The translations under genes were made by a program, and so were the position numbers. The notes beneath the pieces are model-generated. The model did not search any database. It was not told where the DNA came from and saw only the letters and a program-made list of their open reading frames with translations. Below are positions 34,335 to 42,613 of a stretch of DNA of 64,000 nucleotides, piece by piece. Location: positions 14,553 to 78,552 of the forward strand of contig CALDGX010000205.1 in NCBI GenBank assembly GCA_937941715.1, given 5' to 3'. Source of the stretch: an uncultured Chloracidobacterium sp. (GTDB taxonomy: Bacteria > Acidobacteriota > Blastocatellia > Pyrinomonadales > Pyrinomonadaceae). Each line of letters starts with the position of its first letter. The stretch's first letter is position 1.

Positions 34335-35417
34335 CTAATTTGTGGAACGCCTGACCTTGAATTTTACGTGGATCCGCCCGCGGACAATGTTGCCGGCGGC
34401 ATCGGCCGAATAAACCGCCGAATTCATAATGCCTTTCGAAAAATCAGGCGTGAGGCTTTTGACGATGACTTCGCCGCCGCAAATTGCTTTGAAGGATTCC
34501 GTGTGAAGTTCACCGCAACCCGCTCCATTGTTCATCGAGCGCAGAAAAAGGTTGATACCCGTCTGATCGTCGGAGTCGAGCGGGTGGCGGCCGAGATTCC
34601 AGCCCTTGAATGAGAAACTCAGTTCCTCGCCGATCGGGGCTATCGTGCCCGGTTTAGGCGCTGCCGCAAAAGGCTTCAGCCCGCTTATAGTGTAAACTGA
34701 CAGGTCCTGTTTCGCGTCGTAAAATGAGCGCACATTTGAGCTTAGGGCCTGGAGGTCAATATCGGCCCGTTCATTCTCCATCATCTTCTTGGCAGCTTCG
34801 AGTTTTTCAAGCGTACCGGGCGGAAGATTTTTCATCACTCGCGGGTCAACGCCGGCGACGGCCGGGATCTTGACGGCATCGGTGACGACGGTCGTGTACC
34901 GGGCATTTTTAAGGCCAATTCCCGGAATGTTGATGATGACGAGGTTGTCTGAGTCAGCGATCTGGATCGTTTGAAACAAGATCACCTTCGGCAATGAGGG
35001 GATCAGCGGCACCAATTCGACCGATACGATACACTTTTTCCCGGCCGGTAATGTCTTGGGAGCCGTAAAATTCTGTGTGGCCTCATCGATCCCGACCAAA
35101 AGACCGCCGCCTTCAACCACCTTCCAGTTTGCGAATTTGTAATAGAGGTTTCCCGGCCCGAGAATGCGTTCAAACGGAACCGAGTCTTTCTTTACCCTGC
35201 CATCCTCGCCTTTCGGGTAGATCAGCATCCGGATACGAAGCGGCGTGGATTCGCTGACATCGAGCAGGCCCTTTTCGGCCTCAAGGGTTAGGTTCTGACC
35301 CTTTTCCGCGATTGTCTGGTCGCGTTCTAATTCGGTCGCAGCGTCATTTTGGGCAAGTGCCAATGCCGGGATCGCCAGTGCGATCATTATCGTCAAGAGG
35401 ATCTTCATATTTTTCAT
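34335..35417 (-). CDS. Exported protein, function unknown
   Basis: I do not recognise the family. The 360-residue protein has a signal peptide (about 1-22, ILLTIMIALAIPALALAQ) and a mostly beta mature region with segments such as LRIRMLIYPKGEDGRVKK and YYKFANWKVVEGGG. Residues at about 190-230 (KIPAVAGVDPRVMKNLPPG, then LEAAKKMMENERADI) look like a helical insert. Starts at 35426, 35417 and 35408 are all possible and none has a convincing ribosome binding site; 35417 is a compromise. It lies between the gcvTH terminator and the 33777 gene. Confidence 0.55.
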   Translation of the reverse strand: MKNMKILLTIMIALAIPALALAQNDAATELERDQTIAEKGQNLTLEAEKGLLDVSESTPLRIRMLIYPKGEDGRVKKDSVPFERILGPGNLYYKFANWKVVEGGGLLVGIDEATQNFTAPKTLPAGKKCIVSVELVPLIPSLPKVILFQTIQIADSDNLVIINIPGIGLKNARYTTVVTDAVKIPAVAGVDPRVMKNLPPGTLEKLEAAKKMMENERADIDLQALSSNVRSFYDAKQDLSVYTISGLKPFAAAPKPGTIAPIGEELSFSFKGWNLGRHPLDSDDQTGINLFLRSMNNGAGCGELHTESFKAICGGEVIVKSLTPDFSKGIMNSAVYSADAAGNIVRGRIHVKFKVRRSTN

Positions 35418-35488
35418 CCGGTACATTTCTGTACCACGCCTAGACGAAAGCAAGTCCGAGTTTTTGCGAAAAGTCAGATCTTCGGACG

Positions 35489-35521
35489 AAAAAAAATGAG
35501 CGCACCCTAAGGAGCGCTCAT
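35489..35521 (-). terminator. Intrinsic terminator after gcvH
   Basis: ATGAGCGC and GCGCTCAT (35496-35503 and 35514-35521) form an 8-bp stem with a 10-nt loop. The minus strand then reads TTTTTTT. It lies 28 bp past the gcvH stop, ending the gcvT-gcvH unit. Confidence 0.82.
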
Positions 35522-35549
35522 CACTGTATTGTCCGTATTGTTAAGCAGC

Positions 35550-35939
35550 CTAGCTTGACGCTTCCAGATACTCTTCATATTCGGCAGCGTTGAGCATCGC
35601 GTCGGCCTCGCCGGGGTTGTCCATCTTGACCTTGACCATCCAACCCGCGTTATACGGATCATTGTTCACGGCCTCGGGGGCGTCGTTCAAGCCTTCGTTG
35701 ACCTCGACGACCTCGCCGGCAACCGGGGTAAATATCTCCGAAACAGCCTTGACGGACTCGACCGAACCAAACGACTCATGAGTGCCGAACTTATCGCCGA
35801 CACGCGGCATATCAACATACACCACGTCACCGAGGCTATGTTGTGCGTAATCGGTGATGCCGATGGTCGCAACGTCGCCGTTGACACTCACGTACTCGTG
35901 GTCCTTGCTGTAACGTAAATTCTCAGGAATGTTAGACAT
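35550..35939 (-). CDS. gcvH: Glycine cleavage system H protein
   Basis: The 129-residue protein has the GcvH fold and the lipoylation site GSVESVKAVSE with its lysine at about residue 65. It shuttles the aminomethyl group between the P, T and L proteins. Length is normal. It follows gcvT by 40 bp on the same strand and is closed by a strong terminator, so gcvT-gcvH form a short operon separate from gcvPA and gcvPB. Confidence 0.96.
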   Translation of the reverse strand: MSNIPENLRYSKDHEYVSVNGDVATIGITDYAQHSLGDVVYVDMPRVGDKFGTHESFGSVESVKAVSEIFTPVAGEVVEVNEGLNDAPEAVNNDPYNAGWMVKVKMDNPGEADAMLNAAEYEEYLEASS

Positions 35940-35979
35940 AGATTATGGAACTGACCTCTTTAATATTGAAAAACTCAAA

Positions 35980-37095
35980 CTACTTTGAACGCTTGTAAAA
36001 TGGCGTAGGCACAACCTTGGCAGCGATCTGCCGCCCTCTCACATCGATTTTAATTTCTTGTCCGTCAATTGCAAACTGCGGAGGCAAAAATGCAAGTCCG
36101 ATGTTCTTTTTGAGAAACGGTGCCGGACTGCCGGAAGTGACCACTCCGACCTTTTCACCGTCGACGTAAACGTCGCAGCCGTCGCGTGCGATGCCGGGTT
36201 CGGTCATTTCAAATCCGGCGATCTTTCGCGTAAGGCCGTCTTCTTTCTGTTTGGCGATGATCTCCGACCCGGTGAACGGGCCCTTCTGAAACTTGGTGAT
36301 CCACCCGAGGCCGGCCTCGAGCGGCGAGATGTCATCACCTAGTTCGTGTCCGTACAGCGACATAGCTGCCTCAAGACGCAGGGTGTTTCGGGCTGCTAGA
36401 CCGCAGGGAAGTATGCCGCACTCTTCTCCGTAATTTCCGGTCTCGAGGATCTTGTTCCACAGCTGCTCGGCCGCTTCGGGGGCCGCATAGACCTCAAAGC
36501 CGTCCTCGCCGGTGTAACCCGTTCGCGAGATGATGGCGTCGACGCCGTCTACTCGCCCGGTCGTGAAATGATAGTACTTGATCGCGGACAGATCGGTCTC
36601 CGTCAGATTTTGAACAATGGCGGTCGCGTCCGGCCCCTGAACGGCGATCTGACAATAGTCGGAGCTGGCATTTTGAAGTTCTACGCGTTCGTCGGTTTTA
36701 TGGGACGTGATCCAGGCCCAGTCTTTGTCCGTCGTTCCTGCATTTACCACCAACAGTAGCTTCTCTTGCCCAAATCGGTAAACCAGCAGGTCATCGACCA
36801 CACCGCCATTTTCATTCGTCATCGCCGAATAGTGGGCCTGGCCGTCAACAAGCTTCAATACATCATTCGTCGTCAGCCTGTTTACGAAGCTGATCGCATC
36901 CGGGCCTTCGACCCAGATCTCGCCCATATGCGACACGTCGAAGAGCCCCGATCGGGTGCGGGTCGCCATATGTTCCTCGATCACGCCGGCTGTGTATTGG
37001 ACGGGCATATCCCAACCGCCAAAATCGACCATTCGACCGCCCAATGCCCGATGCGCATCGTTTAGCGGCGTCTTTTTCAATGCATCTGATGTCAT
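35980..37095 (-). CDS. gcvT: Aminomethyltransferase (glycine cleavage T protein)
   Basis: The 371-residue protein shows the GcvT landmarks: GGWDMPVQYTAGVIEEH, GLFDVSHMGEI, NRLTTNDVLKL, SRTGYTGEDGFEVY and LEAAMSLYGHEL. It releases ammonia from aminomethylated GcvH and makes 5,10-methylene-THF. AGGA lies 5 bases before the ATG at 37095, fixing the start. It is the first gene of the gcvTH unit; no glycine riboswitch is visible in the 280 bp upstream. Confidence 0.96.
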   Translation of the reverse strand: MTSDALKKTPLNDAHRALGGRMVDFGGWDMPVQYTAGVIEEHMATRTRSGLFDVSHMGEIWVEGPDAISFVNRLTTNDVLKLVDGQAHYSAMTNENGGVVDDLLVYRFGQEKLLLVVNAGTTDKDWAWITSHKTDERVELQNASSDYCQIAVQGPDATAIVQNLTETDLSAIKYYHFTTGRVDGVDAIISRTGYTGEDGFEVYAAPEAAEQLWNKILETGNYGEECGILPCGLAARNTLRLEAAMSLYGHELGDDISPLEAGLGWITKFQKGPFTGSEIIAKQKEDGLTRKIAGFEMTEPGIARDGCDVYVDGEKVGVVTSGSPAPFLKKNIGLAFLPPQFAIDGQEIKIDVRGRQIAAKVVPTPFYKRSK

Positions 37096-37286
37096 ATGTC
37101 CTGAGTGTAAATTACATTTAGTAGGTACTACAAGTCAGCCTAGCTGAGAATGGCGGGAAGTGCCTCCATCGGCGTATAAATATGGCGATGCCCGGCCGAT
37201 CTTTAGAAAAAATTCTGTCGGAAATGTAATGTTTCACGAAAAAACGACATTTAATAAGTGAGGTCGCGGCGCAGGGCTGAATCTAA

Positions 37287-37316
37287 GCCGGCTCTTCGAG
37301 GGGTTGGCGAGCCGGC
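37287..37316. other. GC-rich hairpin in the gcvT upstream gap
   Basis: GCCGGCTC (37287-37294) pairs perfectly with GAGCCGGC (37309-37316). It lies in the 281-bp gap upstream of gcvT, which otherwise shows an AT-rich stretch (about 37190-37260) likely to hold the gcvT promoter and no gene. Confidence 0.35.
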
Positions 37317-37351
37317 AAATACTCAGCGTTGTGTCGCGGCCCGCTCAACAA

Positions 37352-37372
37352 TGGTCCGACGGCATCGGACCA
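37352..37372 (-). terminator. Hairpin just after the exported-protein trio
   Basis: TGGTCCGA (37352-37359) pairs perfectly with TCGGACCA (37365-37372) over a 5-nt loop, 4 bp past the stop of the minus-strand gene at 37377. The following minus-strand sequence TTGTTG is only weakly T-rich. Confidence 0.5.
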
Positions 37373-37376
37373 GAGA

Positions 37377-37955
37377 TCAGTTCTTACCCTTTTTCACTTC
37401 GGCCGGGAGTTTGGCGACGGCCTCAATTATCTGGTCACAACTTTCGACGATGTCGAGTAAAATGCCGCGTTCGACTTTCACCTCGGTCTTCGAAAGTTCG
37501 TCATTGAATATCGGACGGTAACGTGAGGCGGCCGAACCCAAAGTTCGGACAGCTTTGGCAAAGAGGGCTTTCGGGTCTTTCGGCTTTTTGCCTTCGTCTT
37601 CATTGATCACCGCCGAATCGGGCCGAGCAGCGAGATTGTCGATGTCGTCTATCGCCTTCTGGATGATCCTTTTGATGTCACTGAGGAGTTCCGCCCTCGT
37701 TCCTGCCGGCGTCGGGCCCCAAATGTCCTTCTCCTTCACCGGTTTTCCAGCCGGCGCGGTCCCAAGGCCGATCACGGACATTCGGCGGTCGACTGCACGG
37801 ACCAAAACACCGATCCTCTCGTCGATCTGCTGGGCCTCACGGACGATCTCGATCTCTTCGTCAGTGAGGTAATCGCGGCGCTGAGCGTCCGCGGTCGCGG
37901 GGGCGGCAGTGATCAGGAGGACGATAGCGGCGAAGGCAATTCCCAAAAACTTCAT
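37377..37955 (-). CDS. Exported helical protein, function unknown
   Basis: The 192-residue protein has a signal peptide (about 1-24, LGIAFAAIVLLITAAPATADA) and an otherwise helical, charged mature region with a Lys/Pro-rich insert (EDEGKKPKDPKA). I do not recognise the family. A longer frame to 38009 overlaps the upstream gene; the Met at 37955 starts a proper signal peptide, 4 bp after the upstream stop. It is the third gene of a tightly packed unit with a TPR protein and looks distantly similar in layout to the middle gene. Confidence 0.6.
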   Translation of the reverse strand: MKFLGIAFAAIVLLITAAPATADAQRRDYLTDEEIEIVREAQQIDERIGVLVRAVDRRMSVIGLGTAPAGKPVKEKDIWGPTPAGTRAELLSDIKRIIQKAIDDIDNLAARPDSAVINEDEGKKPKDPKALFAKAVRTLGSAASRYRPIFNDELSKTEVKVERGILLDIVESCDQIIEAVAKLPAEVKKGKN

Positions 37956-37959
37956 AAAA

Positions 37960-38535
37960 CTAATTTCGGCGCGGCTCTCGGACAACAGTGTCGCCAAACA
38001 GCGGTTCAAGGGCCCGCGAACGGGCGTCCCTAATATACTTGATCGTGGATTTTACGAACGGCTCGTATCGCAGCGGCAATTCACGGCGGATCACCTCTAT
38101 CTTCGGGACGAAACCTCGAAGGCCGATCTCGAATCGTTTGAAATTGCCGAGGACCTTGTCACTGTTCGTGTCGCTCCTAAGCAGAAAGTCAAAGGTATTG
38201 TCGAGGATCCCCAAAAAACCGCCGAGTTCGGTGTACATCTTTTCGAAATCCTCGAGTGCTGCGGCCTTTTCGGCAGCGGCGATACGGGCGTTCATGAGGT
38301 TCAGGGCCACCAGTGTCCTGGCTTTGACATCCTTCTCACGGTTTAGTTGGATACCTTCGTCACGTGAGATGGCACGAACCGGCGGCGGAGCCGATTCATC
38401 GGGGTCAGTCTGTGCGGCGGTAATTACGGGCGAAGCGGCCAGTATCAGCGCGAACAGACAAAAGATGCCGACACGCCTCGAGATGCCGCGCCGTTTGAGC
38501 CGCTCAAGACGCGTACTGTTCTGACCAGGTATCAT
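37960..38535 (-). CDS. Exported helical protein, function unknown
   Basis: The 191-residue protein has a basic N-terminus, a hydrophobic signal (about 22-41, VGIFCLFALILAASPVITAA) and a helical mature part. KARTLVALNLMNARIAAAEKA and LRYEPFVKSTIKYIRDARSR are its most regular stretches. Its ATG overlaps the TPR gene stop by four bases (ATGA), so translation is coupled. No family recognised. Probably a periplasmic partner of the TPR protein, by position only. Confidence 0.62.
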   Translation of the reverse strand: MIPGQNSTRLERLKRRGISRRVGIFCLFALILAASPVITAAQTDPDESAPPPVRAISRDEGIQLNREKDVKARTLVALNLMNARIAAAEKAAALEDFEKMYTELGGFLGILDNTFDFLLRSDTNSDKVLGNFKRFEIGLRGFVPKIEVIRRELPLRYEPFVKSTIKYIRDARSRALEPLFGDTVVREPRRN

Positions 38536-39968
38536 TTCTTCCCCTTCTTTTCCTTGATCTGCCGCTGCAATATAGGTATCCGCAATTCGACCTTTTCGAT
38601 CTCAAGTTGATTTTTGGCCGGATCGGCAATTCGGAGGAACTGCTGGTAATTTGCCATAGCGTCGAGATACTCCGCAAGCTGATCGTGACAGATAGCAAGG
38701 AAAAAGAACGCGGCCGGAAGGTCCGGCTGCTTTGCCGTCAGCCACTCATATTCCTGCTTCGCCTCGGCATAGCGTTTAAGTTGAAACAGGGCAGTGGCCA
38801 GATTGGCGTGTGCTGTCGAATTGTCAGGGGCGATCGTTAGCAGCTTTCTAAAGAGCCCGACCGCCTGATCGAACATCTTTGCCTGAACAAGCGCGGCACC
38901 GAAACCAATGGCATGGTTGATGTTGTTAGGCTCCGCCTCTGACGCCCGGCGGCAGTATTCGATCGCCTTTGCCGGAGCGTCGATGCGGTAGAGCGAACAA
39001 AGCCGTCCGAGGATGGTGCCGTTCGCGGGATTATCAGCCAATTGCTTCTCAAGTTCGGCAGCATTGTCGGAGGTCGCGGCAACCAGGCGCTTACGAAACG
39101 CCGCCGCCTCGTCCGCCAATGGCCCTTTGATCGCGTCGATCAGCTTCAAGGCTTCGTCGTTGCGGCCATAGGCTGCATGAACCCTCGCACGAAGCAGACG
39201 TGTTTCATCCGTATCGGGGCCGATCCGCTCAAGAACCGAGACCGTCTCTGACGCCTTGACCGTATCACCTTCCGCGAGAGCGATCTCGGTCAGCTCCGAT
39301 AGAGCAAACCGATTGCGGGGATCAAGCGCAAGTGCGTTGGTCAGGCTCGACTTGGCGTTTTGCTGCCGGCCAAGTGCGTTTTCGAGAGCAGCTCGGGCTG
39401 TCCAAAGCGATGCCGTAGGTTTTGCCTTGCCGGTGAGCGTGGTTATTTTGGTCAGAAGCTCGTTAAGGACCAATGCCGGTGCCTTGGTACGCAGTTTCAA
39501 TTCCGCCATGGCCGCGAGAGCCGGAAAGCTCTGGTCGTCGATCTCGATAGCCTTAGAAAGAAACTTTTCCGCCCCTGTGAGATCTCCCTCAGAGAGCAGC
39601 AATGATCCGAGGCTCGTCAACGGCAGCGTCCAGTCCGGCCGTAGTTCGACCGCCCGCCGAAAAGCCCTTTCGGCGTCAGCCTTTTGCCCGAGGCTCAAAA
39701 GTGCCGAACCGCATTGGTACTCGGCCTCCGGAAAATCCGGAAACACCTTGAGAGCTTTTTTATAAAGGGCGATCGCTCCCGCAATGTCGCCCTTTTCGTG
39801 TATTTCCTGGGCCTGGTTGAATATCGCGACCGCATCCTGGACCGGATCGTCCACTTCCTGAGCTGCAATCGGCGGGCAAAAATTTGCAAACAATATCAGG
39901 CCGGCGAAGACGGCCAGGCCAATGGTAAAGATCGTGGAACCAATAGATCGGGAACTGCTAGTGAGCAT
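38532..39968 (-). CDS. Exported tetratricopeptide-repeat protein
   Basis: The 478-residue protein has a signal peptide (about 1-36) and about ten TPR-like helix pairs. Examples are AIALYKKALKVFPDFPEAEYQ, AERAFRRAVELRPDWTLPL and AEKFLSKAIEIDDQSFPAL near the N-terminus and AVGLFRKLLTIAPDNSTAHANLA near the C-terminus. TPR domains mediate protein binding. The end is lysine-rich (KEKKGKK). It is first in an ATGA-overlapped three-gene unit of exported proteins. Partner and process unknown. Confidence 0.82.
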   Translation of the reverse strand: MLTSSSRSIGSTIFTIGLAVFAGLILFANFCPPIAAQEVDDPVQDAVAIFNQAQEIHEKGDIAGAIALYKKALKVFPDFPEAEYQCGSALLSLGQKADAERAFRRAVELRPDWTLPLTSLGSLLLSEGDLTGAEKFLSKAIEIDDQSFPALAAMAELKLRTKAPALVLNELLTKITTLTGKAKPTASLWTARAALENALGRQQNAKSSLTNALALDPRNRFALSELTEIALAEGDTVKASETVSVLERIGPDTDETRLLRARVHAAYGRNDEALKLIDAIKGPLADEAAAFRKRLVAATSDNAAELEKQLADNPANGTILGRLCSLYRIDAPAKAIEYCRRASEAEPNNINHAIGFGAALVQAKMFDQAVGLFRKLLTIAPDNSTAHANLATALFQLKRYAEAKQEYEWLTAKQPDLPAAFFFLAICHDQLAEYLDAMANYQQFLRIADPAKNQLEIEKVELRIPILQRQIKEKKGKK

Positions 39969-40047
39969 TAATTAATCGTTTCAAAATATTATCACCCAGG
40001 GTAATTCGAGTCCATATTTATTCGGCTAATGCTCCGATAAATTTTGG

Positions 40048-40073
40048 TTTCAATCATTTGCTTCAATCATTTG
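40048..40073 (+). repeat. Two tandem 13-bp repeats upstream of larE
   Basis: TTTCAATCATTTG (40048-40060) is followed at once by CTTCAATCATTTG (40061-40073), identical in 12 of 13 positions. They lie about 105 bp before larE in an otherwise gene-free divergent region and may be a regulator binding site. Confidence 0.4.
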
Positions 40074-40178
40074 GGTGAGCTAACATTTTGATTTCGGGTC
40101 ATATAAATAGCTGACCAGCCAAACCACCGTGAAATGATCTCATATCCCCATTCAACTCAAACTCAGTCGGACATCGAG

Positions 40179-40982
40179 ATGCCGAACTTAAAAGAGAATG
40201 GGTTAAGGGCTATGATGCGCGAAATGAGAAAGGTGTTGGTAGCCTTCTCGGGCGGGGTTGACAGCTCGTACCTGGCGGTCATCGCAACCCGGGAACTCGG
40301 TGCCGATGCCGTATGTGTATTCGGGGTTTCGCCCAGCGTGTCCGAATTTCAACGCGTCGAAGCACGACACTTAGCCACTCAGCACGGATTGAATCTCATT
40401 GAGGTCGCGACCGATGAGATGGAGGATCCGAATTACGCCGCTAACCCGACAAACCGCTGCTATTTCTGTAAAAGTGAGTTGTACTCACGTTTGAGAATGC
40501 TCGCTGACGAGTTGGACATACCGTTCGTTCTCGACGGGACCAACGCCGATGACCTTTTGGACCAGCGACCGGGGCGGATCGCCGCCGGCGAGTATGATGT
40601 CGTGAGTCCCCTGGCAGATGTCGGAATGTCGAAAGACGAGATACGAGACCTCAGTCGATCGGCCGGCATTGAAGATTGGGACAAGCCGGCAAGCCCATGT
40701 CTGTCGTCGAGGATCGCTCACGGAGTGCCGGTCACGATCGAGCGATTGTCCAAGGTCGAACGCGGTGAGGCGTTTTTGCGGCGGCTCGGCTTTAGGGAGT
40801 TTCGTGTTCGGGTGCACGACGGCCTTGCCAGGATCGAGATCGCACCCGCTGAAATGGAGGAGGCGCTGACATTGGATAATGTCGAACGCGTCCGGGTAGA
40901 ATTTAAGAAGTTTGGTTTTAGATACGTTACGCTCGACCTCGATGGCTTTCGTTCGGGGTCGATGAACGAGGCTATAAATTAG
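40179..40982 (+). CDS. larE: ATP-dependent sacrificial sulfur transferase LarE-like
   Basis: The 267-residue protein has the PP-loop ATPase motif FSGGVDSSYL and the LarE segments ANPTNRCYFCKSELY and KPASPCLSSRIAHG. Cysteines at about 94, 97 and 174 correspond to the three-cysteine group of LarE, thought to hold an iron-sulfur cluster, rather than the single-cysteine sacrificial type. LarE thiolates the nickel-pincer nucleotide precursor with LarB and LarC, neither of which is in this window. The ATG at 40179 fits the family N-terminus and has GGA 7 bases upstream; 40134 is a longer in-frame alternative. Confidence 0.83.
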   Translation: MPNLKENGLRAMMREMRKVLVAFSGGVDSSYLAVIATRELGADAVCVFGVSPSVSEFQRVEARHLATQHGLNLIEVATDEMEDPNYAANPTNRCYFCKSELYSRLRMLADELDIPFVLDGTNADDLLDQRPGRIAAGEYDVVSPLADVGMSKDEIRDLSRSAGIEDWDKPASPCLSSRIAHGVPVTIERLSKVERGEAFLRRLGFREFRVRVHDGLARIEIAPAEMEEALTLDNVERVRVEFKKFGFRYVTLDLDGFRSGSMNEAIN

Positions 40983-41019
40983 GATAGTTAAAATTAGTTT
41001 ATTTGGAGAGTGAATAAAA

Positions 41020-42309
41020 ATGGCAAATCCAATGGCTGACGAAATGCGCCGGTTTAAGGGAAGCGATGAGAAAAACCCCTTTGAGGCAATGAGTGAGCGC
41101 TTTGACCGTGCGGCGACCCTATTGGGGCTCGACGAGGATCTCTACCGTGTAATGCGCGTGCCGAGCCGCGAGATCAAGGTCTATATTCCGGTCCGTATGG
41201 ACACGGGGCACATACAGGTGTTCGAAGGCTATCGCGTTCAGCACAATTTTGCACGCGGCCCGGCAAAGGGCGGTATTCGTTACGCGCCGGATGTCACGCT
41301 TGACGAGGTCAAGGCCCTTTCGGCCTGGATGACCTGGAAGTGCGCGGTGGTCAACGTTCCGTTCGGCGGCGGAAAGGGGGGCATTATTTGCGATCCCGCA
41401 CAGATGTCGATCGGCGAACTCGAGCGTCTGACGCGACGATATACCTCCGAGCTCATCGATTTTATTGGGCCGGACAAGGATGTGCCGGCGCCTGACATGA
41501 ATACTAATGAGCAGACGATGGCGTGGATAATGGACACGTACTCGATGCATGCCCGTCACACCGTGACCGCTGTCGTGACCGGTAAGCCGATCGCGCTTGG
41601 CGGTTCTCTGGGCCGTCGCGAGGCAACCGGCCGCGGTGTACTATTTTGTGTAAATGAGGCGATCAAACGCTTTAACCTGACCCCGCAAGATACTACGGTC
41701 GTGGTTCAGGGTTCGGGCAACGTCGGCGGCATCGGAGCCGAATTGATGTATAACGAAGGCTACAAGGTGATCGCGATCTCGGACGTCGGAGGCGGTATAT
41801 ATAATAAGGACGGGCTGGATATTCCCGACGTTCTGGCTTACCTCCGTGAAAACAAGTCGCTCGAAGGCTACCCGAATGTCGAATTTGTCGATAATAAGCA
41901 GCTGCTTGAGATCGAGTGCGACGTTCTCGCTCCGTGTGCGACCGAGAACCAGATCACGTCCGAAAACGCTGACCGCATCAAATGTAAGATCCTAGCTGAA
42001 GGAGCGAACGGGCCGACGACGCCGAAAGCGGACAAGATACTGCACGACAAGGGAATATTCGTTATACCGGATATCCTCGCAAATGCCGGCGGCGTAACGG
42101 TTTCGTACTTTGAATGGGTACAGGACCGAATGGGTTATTTCTGGTCTGAGGACGAGGTCAACTCTCGGCTCAAGGACAAAATGGTCGCCAGCTTTAACGA
42201 ACTGTGCCATTATGCCGAGAAACACGACGTCGACACGCGTACCGCGGCCTATATGTTGGCGATCGACCGTGTTGCTTACGATACACGAATGCGCGGCATA
42301 TATGCATAG
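41020..42309 (+). CDS. gdhA: Glu/Leu/Phe/Val dehydrogenase, probably glutamate dehydrogenase
   Basis: The 429-residue protein has GPAKGGIRYAPDVTLDEVKALSAWMTWKCAVVNVPFGGGKGG, in which the catalytic and substrate lysines of the family lie, and the dinucleotide motif GSGNVGGIGAEL. Length and N-terminus match NAD(P)-dependent glutamate dehydrogenase, which links 2-oxoglutarate, ammonia and glutamate; leucine or valine dehydrogenases are shorter. GGAG lies about 10 bases before the ATG. It is 37 bp after larE on the same strand. Confidence 0.93.
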   Translation: MANPMADEMRRFKGSDEKNPFEAMSERFDRAATLLGLDEDLYRVMRVPSREIKVYIPVRMDTGHIQVFEGYRVQHNFARGPAKGGIRYAPDVTLDEVKALSAWMTWKCAVVNVPFGGGKGGIICDPAQMSIGELERLTRRYTSELIDFIGPDKDVPAPDMNTNEQTMAWIMDTYSMHARHTVTAVVTGKPIALGGSLGRREATGRGVLFCVNEAIKRFNLTPQDTTVVVQGSGNVGGIGAELMYNEGYKVIAISDVGGGIYNKDGLDIPDVLAYLRENKSLEGYPNVEFVDNKQLLEIECDVLAPCATENQITSENADRIKCKILAEGANGPTTPKADKILHDKGIFVIPDILANAGGVTVSYFEWVQDRMGYFWSEDEVNSRLKDKMVASFNELCHYAEKHDVDTRTAAYMLAIDRVAYDTRMRGIYA

Positions 42310-42613
42310 CTTGCGGGCGATGCCGCACTTTAAAAACACTTGCTTTTGTTTTTGGAGTAAGGTATCGTCTAAGGCGGGGAAAATTGGGTTCGTTCTCGGT
42401 CAAATTGACTTTAGCGGGCTTTTTTCCTATAAATATTGTAGTTAAAGAACTAACTTTTAGCGCATCGTCTGATTTGTGCGTATTTGCGGTTGGCAAAGCG
42501 GTCAGGCGTATGTAATACTTAGGTAGCTTTGAGGTAAGTAGAATTTTGTAACTTAATTGTTCTCAATTGCTGCCCTTTTGAATTTCAACTTATTATTTCG
42601 GCGGAGGAATGTG
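42310..42613 (+). promoter_or_regulatory. 304-bp leader of the outer-membrane protein gene
   Basis: No gene is visible. TTGGCA (42490-42495) and TAATAC (42513-42518) are 17 bp apart and could be the promoter, which would leave a roughly 90-nt untranslated leader. GGAGG lies at 42603-42607, 6 bases before the ATG. I see no terminator for gdhA here. Confidence 0.35.

Noticed and set aside
37096..37376. Glycine riboswitch before gcvT
   Set aside because: Neither strand shows the conserved glycine aptamer core segments; only simple hairpins are present.
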